DNA from: Alphaproteobacteria bacterium
GTDB lineage: Bacteria; Pseudomonadota; Alphaproteobacteria; UBA8366; GCA-2717185
Assembly: GCA_016764135.1 (NCBI GenBank)
Contig: JAESSL010000113.1
Location: 1-9,098 of the forward strand
Reading direction: 5' to 3'
DNA length: 9,098 nt
Numbering within the stretch: position 1 is the first letter of the stretch; each line of letters begins with the position of its first letter. The notes below the pieces were generated by a model. That model ran no database searches, was not told the origin of the DNA, and worked only from the letters and a program-made list of their open reading frames with translations. The position numbers and the translations under genes were made by a program. Positions 1 to 6,640 of this stretch are shown here, piece by piece.

Positions 1-287
1 GGCCCTTTGTCGCCGGTGGCGTCGCGAATAACCTGAACCATAATCGCCTGGCCCTGGGTCAGGCCCTTGGATTGGCTCAAAAAACCGGTCACGCCATTGG
101 TGATTTCAACAAACGCGCCTGCCTGCGCCTTTTCAATATGACGGACCCGGCCCAGATAAATTCCGTCGATCAGCGAGCGATAACCCATGCGGTCGATAAA
201 GAAATCGGTCAGGCGTTGATCTTCGCCGATGATGGCCGCGCGTGTTTCGCCAGGCGAAACTTCGATGGCGATTGTTCCTGGTCTCAC
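1..287 (-). CDS. Ribonuclease E/G family protein, N-terminal part (cut by left edge)
   Basis: Only the first 95 or so codons are present; the gene runs off the left edge. RNase E/G enzymes are endoribonucleases that process rRNA and start mRNA decay in the cytoplasm. The visible part matches the family's N-terminus. A short strand-forming stretch (GTIAIEVSPGETRAAIIGED) leads into RLTDFFIDRMGYRSLIDGIY, then LGRVRHIEKAQAGAFVEI, which is the S1-type RNA-binding fold, then a GFL segment. The catalytic DNase I-like and zinc-link regions lie outside the window, so RNase E and RNase G cannot be told apart. The start is taken as GTG at 287, whose GTGA overlaps the maf stop by 4 nt and implies translational coupling. 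A second in-frame GTG lies directly upstream at 290. Maf next to RNase G or E is a known alphaproteobacterial arrangement. Confidence 0.9.
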   Translation of the reverse strand, partial: MRPGTIAIEVSPGETRAAIIGEDQRLTDFFIDRMGYRSLIDGIYLGRVRHIEKAQAGAFVEITNGVTGFLSQSKGLTQGQAIMVQVIRDATGDKG

Positions 288-877
288 CACGTACACCCCG
301 CGCCACGCAACATTTGCGCGGTCTCAAATAAAGGAAGTCCAACGACGTTTGAGTATGACCCATTCAGGCGTCGAACAAATTCTGCAGCGCGGCCCTGGAT
401 GGCGTATCCGCCAGCCTTGCCCCGCCACTCATCGCTTTCAATATACTGATCGGTTTCCAATTGAGATAGACGTTTGAAAGAAAGCGCCGTCACCACAACC
501 CGATGTATTGCGGAGCCCCCCGGCATAATAATGCAAACGCCGCCATACACGCGATGTTTTTCACCGGATAATAACGACAGGCATTTGCGCGCCGTCTGTT
601 CGTCTTCCGCCTTGGGGAGAATGCGTCGGCCTCGCGCGACGACGGTGTCGGCGCCCAGTACGAGGGCGTCAGGCGCCTGATCTGCGATGAAGCGCGCCTT
701 CTTCTCCGCCAACCGCGCCGCATACTGGCGGGGCAGCTCATTTGGCAGCGGCGTCTCGTCAATATCTGCGGGCGCCACGGAATCCGGCGTGAGGCCAAGT
801 TGCGCCAGCAACGCGACGCGTCGCGGTGACGCAGACGCAAGGATGAGCATCGGGTTTTGTGAATTTTTCGTCGTCAT
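284..877 (-). CDS. maf: Maf-family nucleoside triphosphate pyrophosphatase
   Basis: This 197-residue protein has the normal length and motifs of Maf (YhdE-type) enzymes. These hydrolyse non-canonical or excess nucleoside triphosphates, typically dTTP and UTP, to the monophosphate plus pyrophosphate. Visible motifs are SASPRR at residues 15-20 (phosphate binding), DIDE at 38-41, GADTVV with the presumed catalytic Asp77, GKAGGYAIQG at 153-162 and the terminal GSYSNVVGLPL. The start at 877 has no strong ribosome-binding site. Met10, just before LILASASPRR, is an alternative that still keeps all motifs. Its stop overlaps the downstream RNase E/G start by 4 nt. An 85-nt gap containing an inverted repeat separates it from the phosphatase-like gene upstream. 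Family assignment is secure; exact nucleotide preference is inferred. Confidence 0.95.
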   Translation of the reverse strand: MTTKNSQNPMLILASASPRRVALLAQLGLTPDSVAPADIDETPLPNELPRQYAARLAEKKARFIADQAPDALVLGADTVVARGRRILPKAEDEQTARKCLSLLSGEKHRVYGGVCIIMPGGSAIHRVVVTALSFKRLSQLETDQYIESDEWRGKAGGYAIQGRAAEFVRRLNGSYSNVVGLPLFETAQMLRGAGCTW

Positions 878-920
878 GACAAAGCGTGTGGGCGCTCTCT
901 GTTTCGAGTTATCAAAAGGC

Positions 921-952
921 TGGCGTAATGATCGACCTGATCAACGACGCCA
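921..952. repeat. Nested inverted repeat in the gap upstream of maf
   Basis: The outer arms TGGCGT (921-926) and ACGCCA (947-952) pair perfectly over 6 bp. Inside them TGATC (929-933) pairs with GATCA (939-943) around a 5-nt loop. The two stems are separated by a small asymmetric internal loop. In the minus-strand transcript the element lies between the phosphatase-like stop codon and the maf start. A run of four Ts follows three bases after it, too short to argue strongly for a terminator. It could be a weak attenuator, an mRNA processing site or a protein-binding site. Confidence 0.4.
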
Positions 953-961
953 ACATGGGCG

Positions 962-1480
962 TTAAATATCGGAAGGCGTGTTTAATGGAAAGCGTTCCTT
1001 GATGCGTGCGATAATCTGATCGCGAATTTGACGGTAAATCATCAATCTGGACTCCCGATTACCTTCAATAAAACTCGGGTCCATCGTATTCCAGAAAATA
1101 ACTTCGGCGGCCATCGTTCGCGTCATTTCGACGGCGTGATGCTGGGCTTCCGGGGAGAGGGTGATAATCAAATCGTAGGAAGTGTCTTCCAGGTCGTCAA
1201 AGCGCTTTGGCTTGTGCTTGGATAGATCAATCCCGATTTCATCCATGACTTCGACCGCGAATGAGTCCAGTTCGCCTTTTCGGGCGCCGACAGAATCCAC
1301 ATAGACGGTGCGTCCGTGAAAATGCTTCATAATCGCCTCCGCCATAGGCGAGCGGACGGCGTTCATGGAGCACGCGAACAGGACCGCGGACGGGATTTCA
1401 TGAGGCGCAAGCGTTGGCGCGGGTAATGTGGCGGAATTTGAGTTTCCCGGCGAATTGGGCCAGTTCCCCGTCTCCGCCAT
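962..1480 (-). CDS. Low-molecular-weight protein tyrosine phosphatase / arsenate reductase-like protein
   Basis: This 172-residue protein carries the phosphate-binding loop of the low-molecular-weight phosphatase fold, CSMNAVRSP, with nucleophile Cys37 and Arg43 in the C-X5-R-S pattern. The acidic DP loop falls at Asp134-Pro135 (TMDPSF). Between them DSVGARKGELDSFAVEVMDE and the later SKHKPKR segment resemble LMW-PTP and ArsC-type proteins. It is probably a soluble phosphatase; the true substrate in this conserved cluster is not known to me. The first 28 or so residues are rich in Asn, Ser, Pro and Thr and look disordered. The start is supported by AAGGG eight bases upstream (1489-1493). It begins 4 nt after the UPF0262 stop, so the two are almost certainly co-transcribed. 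Arsenate reduction is possible but not favoured, because no arsenic resistance genes are nearby. Confidence 0.88.
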   Translation of the reverse strand: MAETGNWPNSPGNSNSATLPAPTLAPHEIPSAVLFACSMNAVRSPMAEAIMKHFHGRTVYVDSVGARKGELDSFAVEVMDEIGIDLSKHKPKRFDDLEDTSYDLIITLSPEAQHHAVEMTRTMAAEVIFWNTMDPSFIEGNRESRLMIYRQIRDQIIARIKERFPLNTPSDI

Positions 1481-1484
1481 GCTA

Positions 1485-1958
1485 TCAACCCTTTATGTGC
1501 AAGACGCAGATGAGGGTGAACAAACGGCGCGCGGTCAGCGTATCCATTTTTATTTTCTCGCGCAGGCGCTCCGAGAGAATATCGGACCCTTCGTTGTGGA
1601 CAGCGCGCCGAGCCATATCGATGGTCTCGATTTGAGAGGGGCTCAGGCGTTTGATGGCGTCGAAATAGCTTTCGCAGATCTTGAAATAATCGCGGATAAT
1701 GCGACGAAACGGCGACAGGCCCATTGTGATTTTTACAATCGGATCATGGGTGGCGCTTTTAATGTGAAAGGCCAGTCTGTTGGCGTCTTCCACCGCTAGA
1801 TGTATGGCGTATGGTCCCGAAAATTCGCCGACGGGGTCAAAGCTGTTCTCTTCGAGAAGGTCATAAATCGCAACGGCGCGTTCATGCTCGACTTCGGGAA
1901 TGCTGCTCACCAGCGACGCTTCATCGAGGGTGATTTCGATGATCCGATCGTCTGCCAT
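1485..1958 (-). CDS. UPF0262 family protein
   Basis: This 157-residue soluble protein has no signal peptide or membrane segment and the normal length for UPF0262, a family of unknown function largely confined to Alphaproteobacteria. Recognisable stretches are RIIEITLDEASL near residues 5-16, EVEHERAVAIYDLLEENSF near 22-40, and GPYAIHLAVEDANRLAFHI near 48-66. The centre holds LSPFRRIIRDYFKICESYFDAI, and the protein ends in a basic helical stretch around REKIKMDTLTARRLFTLICV. It starts 6 nt after the hisD stop and ends 4 nt before the phosphatase-like gene. The hisD, UPF0262, LMW-phosphatase order is a conserved alphaproteobacterial series. No catalytic motif is evident and function cannot be inferred beyond the neighbourhood. 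The ribosome-binding site is weak, which suggests coupling to hisD translation. Confidence 0.9.
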   Translation of the reverse strand: MADDRIIEITLDEASLVSSIPEVEHERAVAIYDLLEENSFDPVGEFSGPYAIHLAVEDANRLAFHIKSATHDPIVKITMGLSPFRRIIRDYFKICESYFDAIKRLSPSQIETIDMARRAVHNEGSDILSERLREKIKMDTLTARRLFTLICVLHIKG

Positions 1959-1964
1959 GGCCGA

Positions 1965-3269
1965 CTAGCTTTCGTTTCTCGCGTTTACGCGGATCGCGAT
2001 AGAGCGTTCATGCGCGCCCAATCCTTCGGCATTGGCCAAGGCCATCGCCGGTGGTCCGATCTTGCTGAGGGCATCTGCGCTGCAACCGACAAAGGTCGTC
2101 CGTTTCATAAAATCGTGGACGCTCAAGCCGGATGAAAAACGCGCGCTTCGGGACGTCGGCAGGACATGGTTTGGTCCCGCGATGTAATCGCCAATGGCCT
2201 CCGGCGTATAGCGACCGAGGAATATGGCGCCAGCGTTTCGGATTTTGACCGCCAGGGCGTCCGGGTCGTTCACAGCGAGTTCCAGGTGTTCCGGCGCAAT
2301 GCGATCCACAAGCGCGATAGCGTCGTTCAGGGTCTCGACCGTGAAGATGGCGCCGTGATCCCGCCAGCTTCGCGTTGCGATATCAGATCGATCGAGCGCC
2401 GCAAGCTGTGTCGTCACTGCATTCTCGACGGCCTTGGCGAAGGTTTTGTCATCGGTAATCAAAATAGACTGCGCCGCCGCGTCATGTTCCGCTTGAGACA
2501 ACAGATCCGCAGCGATCCATGCGGGATCGTTTTCACTATCTGCGACGATCAGGATTTCCGAGGGACCCGCAATCATGTCGATGCCAACGACGCCGAAGAC
2601 TTCTCGCTTCGCCGCTGCGACATACGCATTGCCGGGGCCGGTGATCTTCACGACAGGTGGAACGCTGTGCGTGCCGTAAGCCAGGGCGGCGACGGCCTGC
2701 GCCCCGCCAATCGTATAAATTTCTTCAACGCCCGCCAATTGCGCCGCAGCGAGGACAAGCGGGTTGATTTCGCCGCGCGGCGTCGGGACCACCATCGCAA
2801 TGCGCGGCACGCCCGCGACTTTGGCGGGAATTGCGTTCATCAGGACAGAGCTGGGGTAGGCGGCGGTGTCGCCAGGAACATAAAGCCCGACCGATTCAAT
2901 CGCCGTCCAGCGCGCGCCAAGCCGAATACCCAGCTCGTCATGGTAATCCAGATCGGCGGGCATCAGGCGTCGGTGAAAATCTTCGATGCGCGTTGCGGCG
3001 ATGCGAAGCGCGTCAAGGGTGGCGGCGCTGCATTTGGTTTTCGCCTTCGCAATCTCTTCGGCGGGAATTCGAACCGTGCTTGAGGTCAGCGATACATGAT
3101 CAAATTTTTTGGTGTAGTCGAATAAGGCCTCGTCGCCGCGTTGTCGAATATCTGCGATGATCTTTTTGACAGTGTCTTCGACATTGGCGTCGGAATCGCG
3201 ATTTGCGTTCAAAAATGATTGGAACGCGTCTTCGAATCCCGGGTCTCGAATGTCGAGACTAAGCGGCAT
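1965..3269 (-). CDS. hisD: Histidinol dehydrogenase
   Basis: HisD catalyses the last two oxidations of histidine synthesis, L-histidinol to L-histidinal to L-histidine, with NAD+ and a zinc ion. From the start at 3269 the protein is 434 residues, the classical length. The expected zinc ligands fall at Gln259 and His262 (SQAEHD), Asp361 (IGDYIAGPNHVLPT) and His420 (LGAHERS). The catalytic pair is Glu327-His328 in APEHLEL. Further signatures are GLYVPGDTAAYPSSVLMNAIPA and KITGPGNAYVAAAKREVFG. An in-frame ATG exists at 3344, but it lies inside hisG and would add 25 unrelated residues. The 3269 start has AGAGG six bases upstream and aligns with the family, so it is preferred. Its first 11 nt overlap the end of hisG, implying translational coupling. 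Confidence 0.97.
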   Translation of the reverse strand: MPLSLDIRDPGFEDAFQSFLNANRDSDANVEDTVKKIIADIRQRGDEALFDYTKKFDHVSLTSSTVRIPAEEIAKAKTKCSAATLDALRIAATRIEDFHRRLMPADLDYHDELGIRLGARWTAIESVGLYVPGDTAAYPSSVLMNAIPAKVAGVPRIAMVVPTPRGEINPLVLAAAQLAGVEEIYTIGGAQAVAALAYGTHSVPPVVKITGPGNAYVAAAKREVFGVVGIDMIAGPSEILIVADSENDPAWIAADLLSQAEHDAAAQSILITDDKTFAKAVENAVTTQLAALDRSDIATRSWRDHGAIFTVETLNDAIALVDRIAPEHLELAVNDPDALAVKIRNAGAIFLGRYTPEAIGDYIAGPNHVLPTSRSARFSSGLSVHDFMKRTTFVGCSADALSKIGPPAMALANAEGLGAHERSIAIRVNARNES

Positions 3270-3930
3270 CTGCAACCTCTTGGAAACGATCGATCCAGCC
3301 CTGGAGTTGAACAGGTCTGGTCTTGAGCGTCGCCCTGTTAACAATCAATCGGCTCGAGATGTCGGCGATTTTTTCAATTTCAATCAGGCCGTTTTCTTTT
3401 AAGGTCTGTCCGGTTGACACCAGATCCACAATCCGGCGGCACAGGCCCAGCACCGGCGCCAATTCCATGGCGCCATTCAGCTTGATGCATTCGGCCTGCA
3501 CGCCGCGCGCGGCGAAATAAGCATGCGTAATAGACGGGTATTTTGTCGCGACGCGAATGTGGCTCCATCGATCAGGGTCATCGCTTCCAACCATGTCGCG
3601 GGGCTCCGCGATGGAAATCCGGCACGCGCCGATCTTCATGTCGACGGGCGCATAAATTTCCGGATAGTCAAATTCCATGAGGACATCCTGCCCGGCGACG
3701 CCCATATGGGCGGCGCCGAAGGCGACGAATGTCGCGACGTCAAAACTGCGCACCCGAATGATCGACAGTTCCGGGATATTGGTCGAAAATTGTAGCTGAC
3801 GCGCCGACGGGTCGTTGAACGCGGCTTCGGGAATAATCCCGGCGTCCGCGAGCATTGGCTCCAGTTCTTTTAGAATACGGCCCTTTGGCACGGCCAGAAT
3901 CAGCGGTTGATTCCCACGCACGGTCTTCAT
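3259..3930 (-). CDS. hisG: ATP phosphoribosyltransferase catalytic subunit, short form
   Basis: HisG joins ATP and PRPP to give phosphoribosyl-ATP, the committed step of histidine synthesis. From the start at 3930 it is 223 residues, the short form that lacks the C-terminal regulatory domain and is known to need the HisZ partner. The N-terminal signature LILAVPKGRILKELEPMLAD starts near residue 10. RVRSFDVATFVAFGAAHMGVAG spans about 59-80, DVLMEFDYPEIYAP about 82-95, and the PRPP-binding loop DLVSTGQTLKEN 169-180. An ATG at 3966 would add 12 residues unlike the family. The 3930 ATG fits homologues and overlaps a short upstream frame's stop as ATGA. The nearest Shine-Dalgarno-like bases, GAGAG, are about 10 nt away, so coupling may matter. 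No hisZ is in the window. Confidence 0.95.
   Translation of the reverse strand: MKTVRGNQPLILAVPKGRILKELEPMLADAGIIPEAAFNDPSARQLQFSTNIPELSIIRVRSFDVATFVAFGAAHMGVAGQDVLMEFDYPEIYAPVDMKIGACRISIAEPRDMVGSDDPDRWSHIRVATKYPSITHAYFAARGVQAECIKLNGAMELAPVLGLCRRIVDLVSTGQTLKENGLIEIEKIADISSRLIVNRATLKTRPVQLQGWIDRFQEVADAA
3276..3280 (-). promoter_or_regulatory. Ribosome-binding site deciding the hisD start
   Basis: The minus strand reads AGAGG here, six bases before the ATG at 3269. The site lies inside the last codons of hisG. It supports the 434-residue hisD start over the upstream in-frame ATG at 3344. Confidence 0.7.
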
Positions 3931-3992
3931 CTCCAACAAGCTCTCATGAGGGCCTCTACATCGCACAAGGTCGAACGCGGCGCCAGTCCCAT
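3927..3992 (-). other. Short open frame coupled to hisG by an ATGA overlap (possible leader or gene remnant)
   Basis: A minus-strand frame open from 4043 ends at a TGA (3927-3929) that shares the ATGA with the hisG start. Within it an ATG at 3992 (or GTG at 3998) would give about 21 residues, MGLAPRSTLCDVEALMRACW plus a final Arg. The whole open stretch encodes 38 residues and begins inside the last codons of the GGT-like gene. Such ATGA overlaps usually mark translational coupling between real genes. It could be a small coupled upstream frame, or the surviving 3' end of a gene that once preceded hisG. It has no run of His codons, so it is not a classical his attenuator peptide. No ribosome-binding site is convincing and coding status is uncertain. 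Confidence 0.3.
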
Positions 3993-4035
3993 TTGCACCG
4001 CATTCGTTGAGATATCGCGCCGCAACAGGCGTAAT

Positions 4036-5601
4036 TTAGCCCGCTATTGCGCCGGACACGGGGTTTGAAACATCCGCCGCGCCGAGGAATTTACCCGTGG
4101 CCGGGTCTTTCATCACGCCATTGGGCTTGGCGAAATTATTGGGCAGTATGGTCTGTTCTTCGCGCCGTGTCGGCATATGCGCGCCGATGGCCGCCTCCAC
4201 ATCGTCGCCTAATCTTTTGTCGATAGACGCAACGCCGTCGCCGCTATAATCGATCCTTGGGTGATGGAAAGCGGATTCCAGATCCATACCGCAATCGACA
4301 ATCATGGAGGTCAGTTGCATCACCGCCGACATGATCTTTCGGCCGCCAGATCCGCCCGCGGCGAACCAGGGCTCGTCGCCCGCGGTGACAATGACGGGGC
4401 ACATATTGGAGAGGGGGCGTTTTCCGGGCGCCAATGAGTTCGGAAAGCCAGGGCGCGGGTCAAACCACATGATTCCGTTGTTCATCATGATGCCGGTTTT
4501 GGGCGGGACGACCTTGCTGCCGAAGGCCGACAGCAGGGTTTGGGTGAAACAAACGATATTTCCCTCGCCATCAATGACGGTCAAATGGGTGGTCGAGGCT
4601 GGATCACGGCTATCATCCACATCGCCCATGGTGTCAAAGCGGGTTACATAAGCGTCCCGCATGGCGGTCGCCCATAAGGCGTAATCTGCGGCGTTCGGTG
4701 CGTTCTTACCGGTGATTTTACCCGCGAATTTCTGCATTGAATCCGCCATTGTTGGTCCGGCGGTCAGGCCCGGGGCCGCGTGTATTACCGCCTTGCCATG
4801 GGGCGTCGACAGAGGCGCCAACTCAAGCGCTTCATAATCTGCAAGATCCTGCGCGGACAGTGATCCGCCGCCGGCCTGTATGTCCGCGACGATCTGGGCG
4901 GCGATATCGCCTTCATAAAAATCACGGTGTCCTGCGGCGGCTAAACGTTTGAGCGTTCTGGCCAAATTTCCCATGGGCAGATGCGGTACGGGCTTTCCAC
5001 CTACGGCGACGGGCGGGAACCCGTCCGGCATATAAATCGATTTTGTCGTCGGGTAATTGACGATGTCCCGCGCAGCGCCGGCAATATAGAGCGTTGTCGC
5101 CCAGCTGGCGGGTAATCCGCGTTCCGCCAATTCAATGGCGGGCGCCAGTAGATCAGCCCAGTTCTTGGTGCCATACTTATCCAGCGCCAACCCGACGGTG
5201 GCGACTTGGCCTGGCGTCGCAATGGAATGGTAGCCCTGGACGTTTCGATCGTCCTTGACCGCAGGCCAGGTGAACAGGTCGCCGCTCTCGCCTTCGACCA
5301 TGGGGTAGTCCTGAATATCAAGCCCACCAGGGGACACCGCGCCGCCATTGATGCAAAGCACCCTGTTTTCCTTGGCCAGGTAGACCATCATATAGCCAAG
5401 ACCGCCCATTCCGCTCATCCAGGGTTCGACAACCGAGACGGCGAATGAGGCGGCGATTGCGGCGTCAATTGCATTGCCGCCATCGCGAAGGACGGCGGCG
5501 CCGACTTCCGCCGCCGTTTTGTGATGGCTCGCAACCACGCCATTCGACCCCGATGCGATCGGTTTCCGGACACGCCAGTTTTGGTAAAAGTTCGTATCCA
5601 T
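4036..5601 (-). CDS. Gamma-glutamyltransferase-like Ntn hydrolase (substrate uncertain)
   Basis: This 521-residue protein spans both halves of the GGT fold. The large-subunit part includes ASHHKTAAEVGAAVLRDGGN (24-43), DAAIAASFAVSVVEPWMSGMGG and YHSIATPGQVAT. The autoproteolysis and catalytic threonine should be Thr337 in DPASTTHLTVIDGEGN, giving a small subunit of about 185 residues. GGSGGRKI (416-423) is the oxyanion-side glycine loop. Two substrate residues of classical GGT look absent. The Arg of the GREMAP-type segment is replaced in INGGAVSP (Gly87). The MDDF aspartate is replaced in MNNGIMWFDPRPGFPNS. No signal peptide is seen, so it is probably cytoplasmic, whereas E. coli GGT is periplasmic. 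AGGAG lies 10 nt upstream of the start. The gene follows the dioxygenase by 48 nt. GGT-family membership is firm; glutathione hydrolysis is doubtful. Confidence 0.92.
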   Translation of the reverse strand: MDTNFYQNWRVRKPIASGSNGVVASHHKTAAEVGAAVLRDGGNAIDAAIAASFAVSVVEPWMSGMGGLGYMMVYLAKENRVLCINGGAVSPGGLDIQDYPMVEGESGDLFTWPAVKDDRNVQGYHSIATPGQVATVGLALDKYGTKNWADLLAPAIELAERGLPASWATTLYIAGAARDIVNYPTTKSIYMPDGFPPVAVGGKPVPHLPMGNLARTLKRLAAAGHRDFYEGDIAAQIVADIQAGGGSLSAQDLADYEALELAPLSTPHGKAVIHAAPGLTAGPTMADSMQKFAGKITGKNAPNAADYALWATAMRDAYVTRFDTMGDVDDSRDPASTTHLTVIDGEGNIVCFTQTLLSAFGSKVVPPKTGIMMNNGIMWFDPRPGFPNSLAPGKRPLSNMCPVIVTAGDEPWFAAGGSGGRKIMSAVMQLTSMIVDCGMDLESAFHHPRIDYSGDGVASIDKRLGDDVEAAIGAHMPTRREEQTILPNNFAKPNGVMKDPATGKFLGAADVSNPVSGAIAG

Positions 5602-5611
5602 CTTGCCTAAA

Positions 5612-5616
5612 CTCCT
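5612..5616 (-). promoter_or_regulatory. Strong Shine-Dalgarno site of the GGT-like gene
   Basis: The minus strand reads AGGAG here, 10 nt before the ATG at 5601. It is among the clearest ribosome-binding sites in the window. It suggests the GGT-like gene is translated independently rather than by coupling to the dioxygenase gene. Confidence 0.6.
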
Positions 5617-5649
5617 GTTTGAAAGGTTCGCATTGAAGCGTGGAAGGGG

Positions 5650-6633
5650 CTAGCCGTTGTAAAAGGGGCGTCCGGACGCGCGCAGCCACAAGCGAATGAG
5701 GCGGCGTTTCCGTTCTGGTTCCGCATAATCGACAAACGCCGTACGTTTATGCCCGCACCGTCGATTATCAACGATCTGAATTTGCCCCGGCTCGAAATAA
5801 AAATCTTTCCACATAGTGGGATCGTCCATGATCTCTTCAAGCGCATCCAACGCCTCGGCGCCTTCTGCATCCATGGTCTCATTTGCGAGTTTATAGCCAT
5901 TCCGCACCTGGAATCGGGACAGCCGACCAAGGACGGCGCCGTCAGCGGATTCAAAGATCGGGTGAGAAATCGTGACGGCGCTGTCCGGCGCATGTTCGCG
6001 CTGGCGATCAAAAATATAGGGACGATAAAGCCGGGGCAGCAGGTCCGGATACTTTCGTTTGAATTCATTGTGGACCGACGGGAAACTGATGATCCGACTA
6101 ATGCCGCCTTCCTTGGCGGTTTGAACGCAAAAAAGAGTCACATAATCCGGCGGACATAAATTGTAGCTGTTGTCGGTGTGGAAATTCTGCTCGACATTGG
6201 TGATGTCCGGACGCACGCCGTTGCCCGGCTTCTGGCCACTATCCGCGACGTCATACATCATCTTTCCGTCCCACTTTTGGGCGACGGGCTTGGCGATCAG
6301 CGATGTCAAAAGCCAATACAGGGACGCTGATGTTTCCGTCGAATATTGCGCAACGGGAAGACGGTCGAGGATCGCAAACCCAACGCCATTTTCCAACGTC
6401 TCTCGCACCATCCCCATAAACGCAACGCAGGATTCGAGGTCAAAGAAGTCTGGCTTAAGCGCCACAATCGGCAGCGGATTTTCGGCGATCAACCTGGCTG
6501 CGACGTCCAGTTCCTTCAGGCAATTTTCAGGAATTGAAAATATGCCATCTTCTTTTCCAAGAGAATTGCCCGTCCAGGCGATAGGGCCCGTTTCGATATT
6601 CGCAATTTTGACGGAGGTCGCTGCCGAATTCAT
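5650..6633 (-). CDS. TauD/TfdA-family Fe(II)/2-oxoglutarate-dependent dioxygenase
   Basis: From the start at 6633 this is a 327-residue soluble protein. It carries the iron-binding facial triad of the TauD/TfdA and clavaminate synthase-like group. His152 and Asp154 are in NFHTDNSYN, and the distal His295 is in RRCGHKRTAF. A basic PERKRRLIRLWL segment follows, which should hold the 2-oxoglutarate-binding Arg. Members hydroxylate or otherwise oxidise small molecules such as taurine, gamma-butyrobetaine or amino acid derivatives, using O2 and 2-oxoglutarate. The substrate here is unknown. An ATG at 6687 is in frame but would overlap the DUF2948 gene by 47 nt. The 6633 start leaves a 7-nt gap and has AAGGA about 10 nt upstream, so it is preferred. 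The gene sits directly before the GGT-like gene, and both may act on the same compound. Confidence 0.92.
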   Translation of the reverse strand: MNSAATSVKIANIETGPIAWTGNSLGKEDGIFSIPENCLKELDVAARLIAENPLPIVALKPDFFDLESCVAFMGMVRETLENGVGFAILDRLPVAQYSTETSASLYWLLTSLIAKPVAQKWDGKMMYDVADSGQKPGNGVRPDITNVEQNFHTDNSYNLCPPDYVTLFCVQTAKEGGISRIISFPSVHNEFKRKYPDLLPRLYRPYIFDRQREHAPDSAVTISHPIFESADGAVLGRLSRFQVRNGYKLANETMDAEGAEALDALEEIMDDPTMWKDFYFEPGQIQIVDNRRCGHKRTAFVDYAEPERKRRLIRLWLRASGRPFYNG

Positions 6634-6640
6634 GCCCTTA

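Noticed and set aside
2166..3083. 305-codon plus-strand open frame opposite hisD.
   Set aside because: It is fully antisense to a certain hisD gene, has no ribosome-binding site and encodes an Arg/Asp-rich sequence with no recognisable family. It is a shadow of the hisD codon pattern.
3270..3344. Longer hisD reading from ATG 3344.
   Set aside because: It would add 25 unrelated residues inside hisG. The 3269 start gives the standard 434 residues with catalytic residues in standard positions.
5607..6068. 153-codon minus-strand frame overlapping the dioxygenase gene.
   Set aside because: It is an alternative frame of the dioxygenase, whose iron-binding motifs show the true frame. Its peptide is composition noise.
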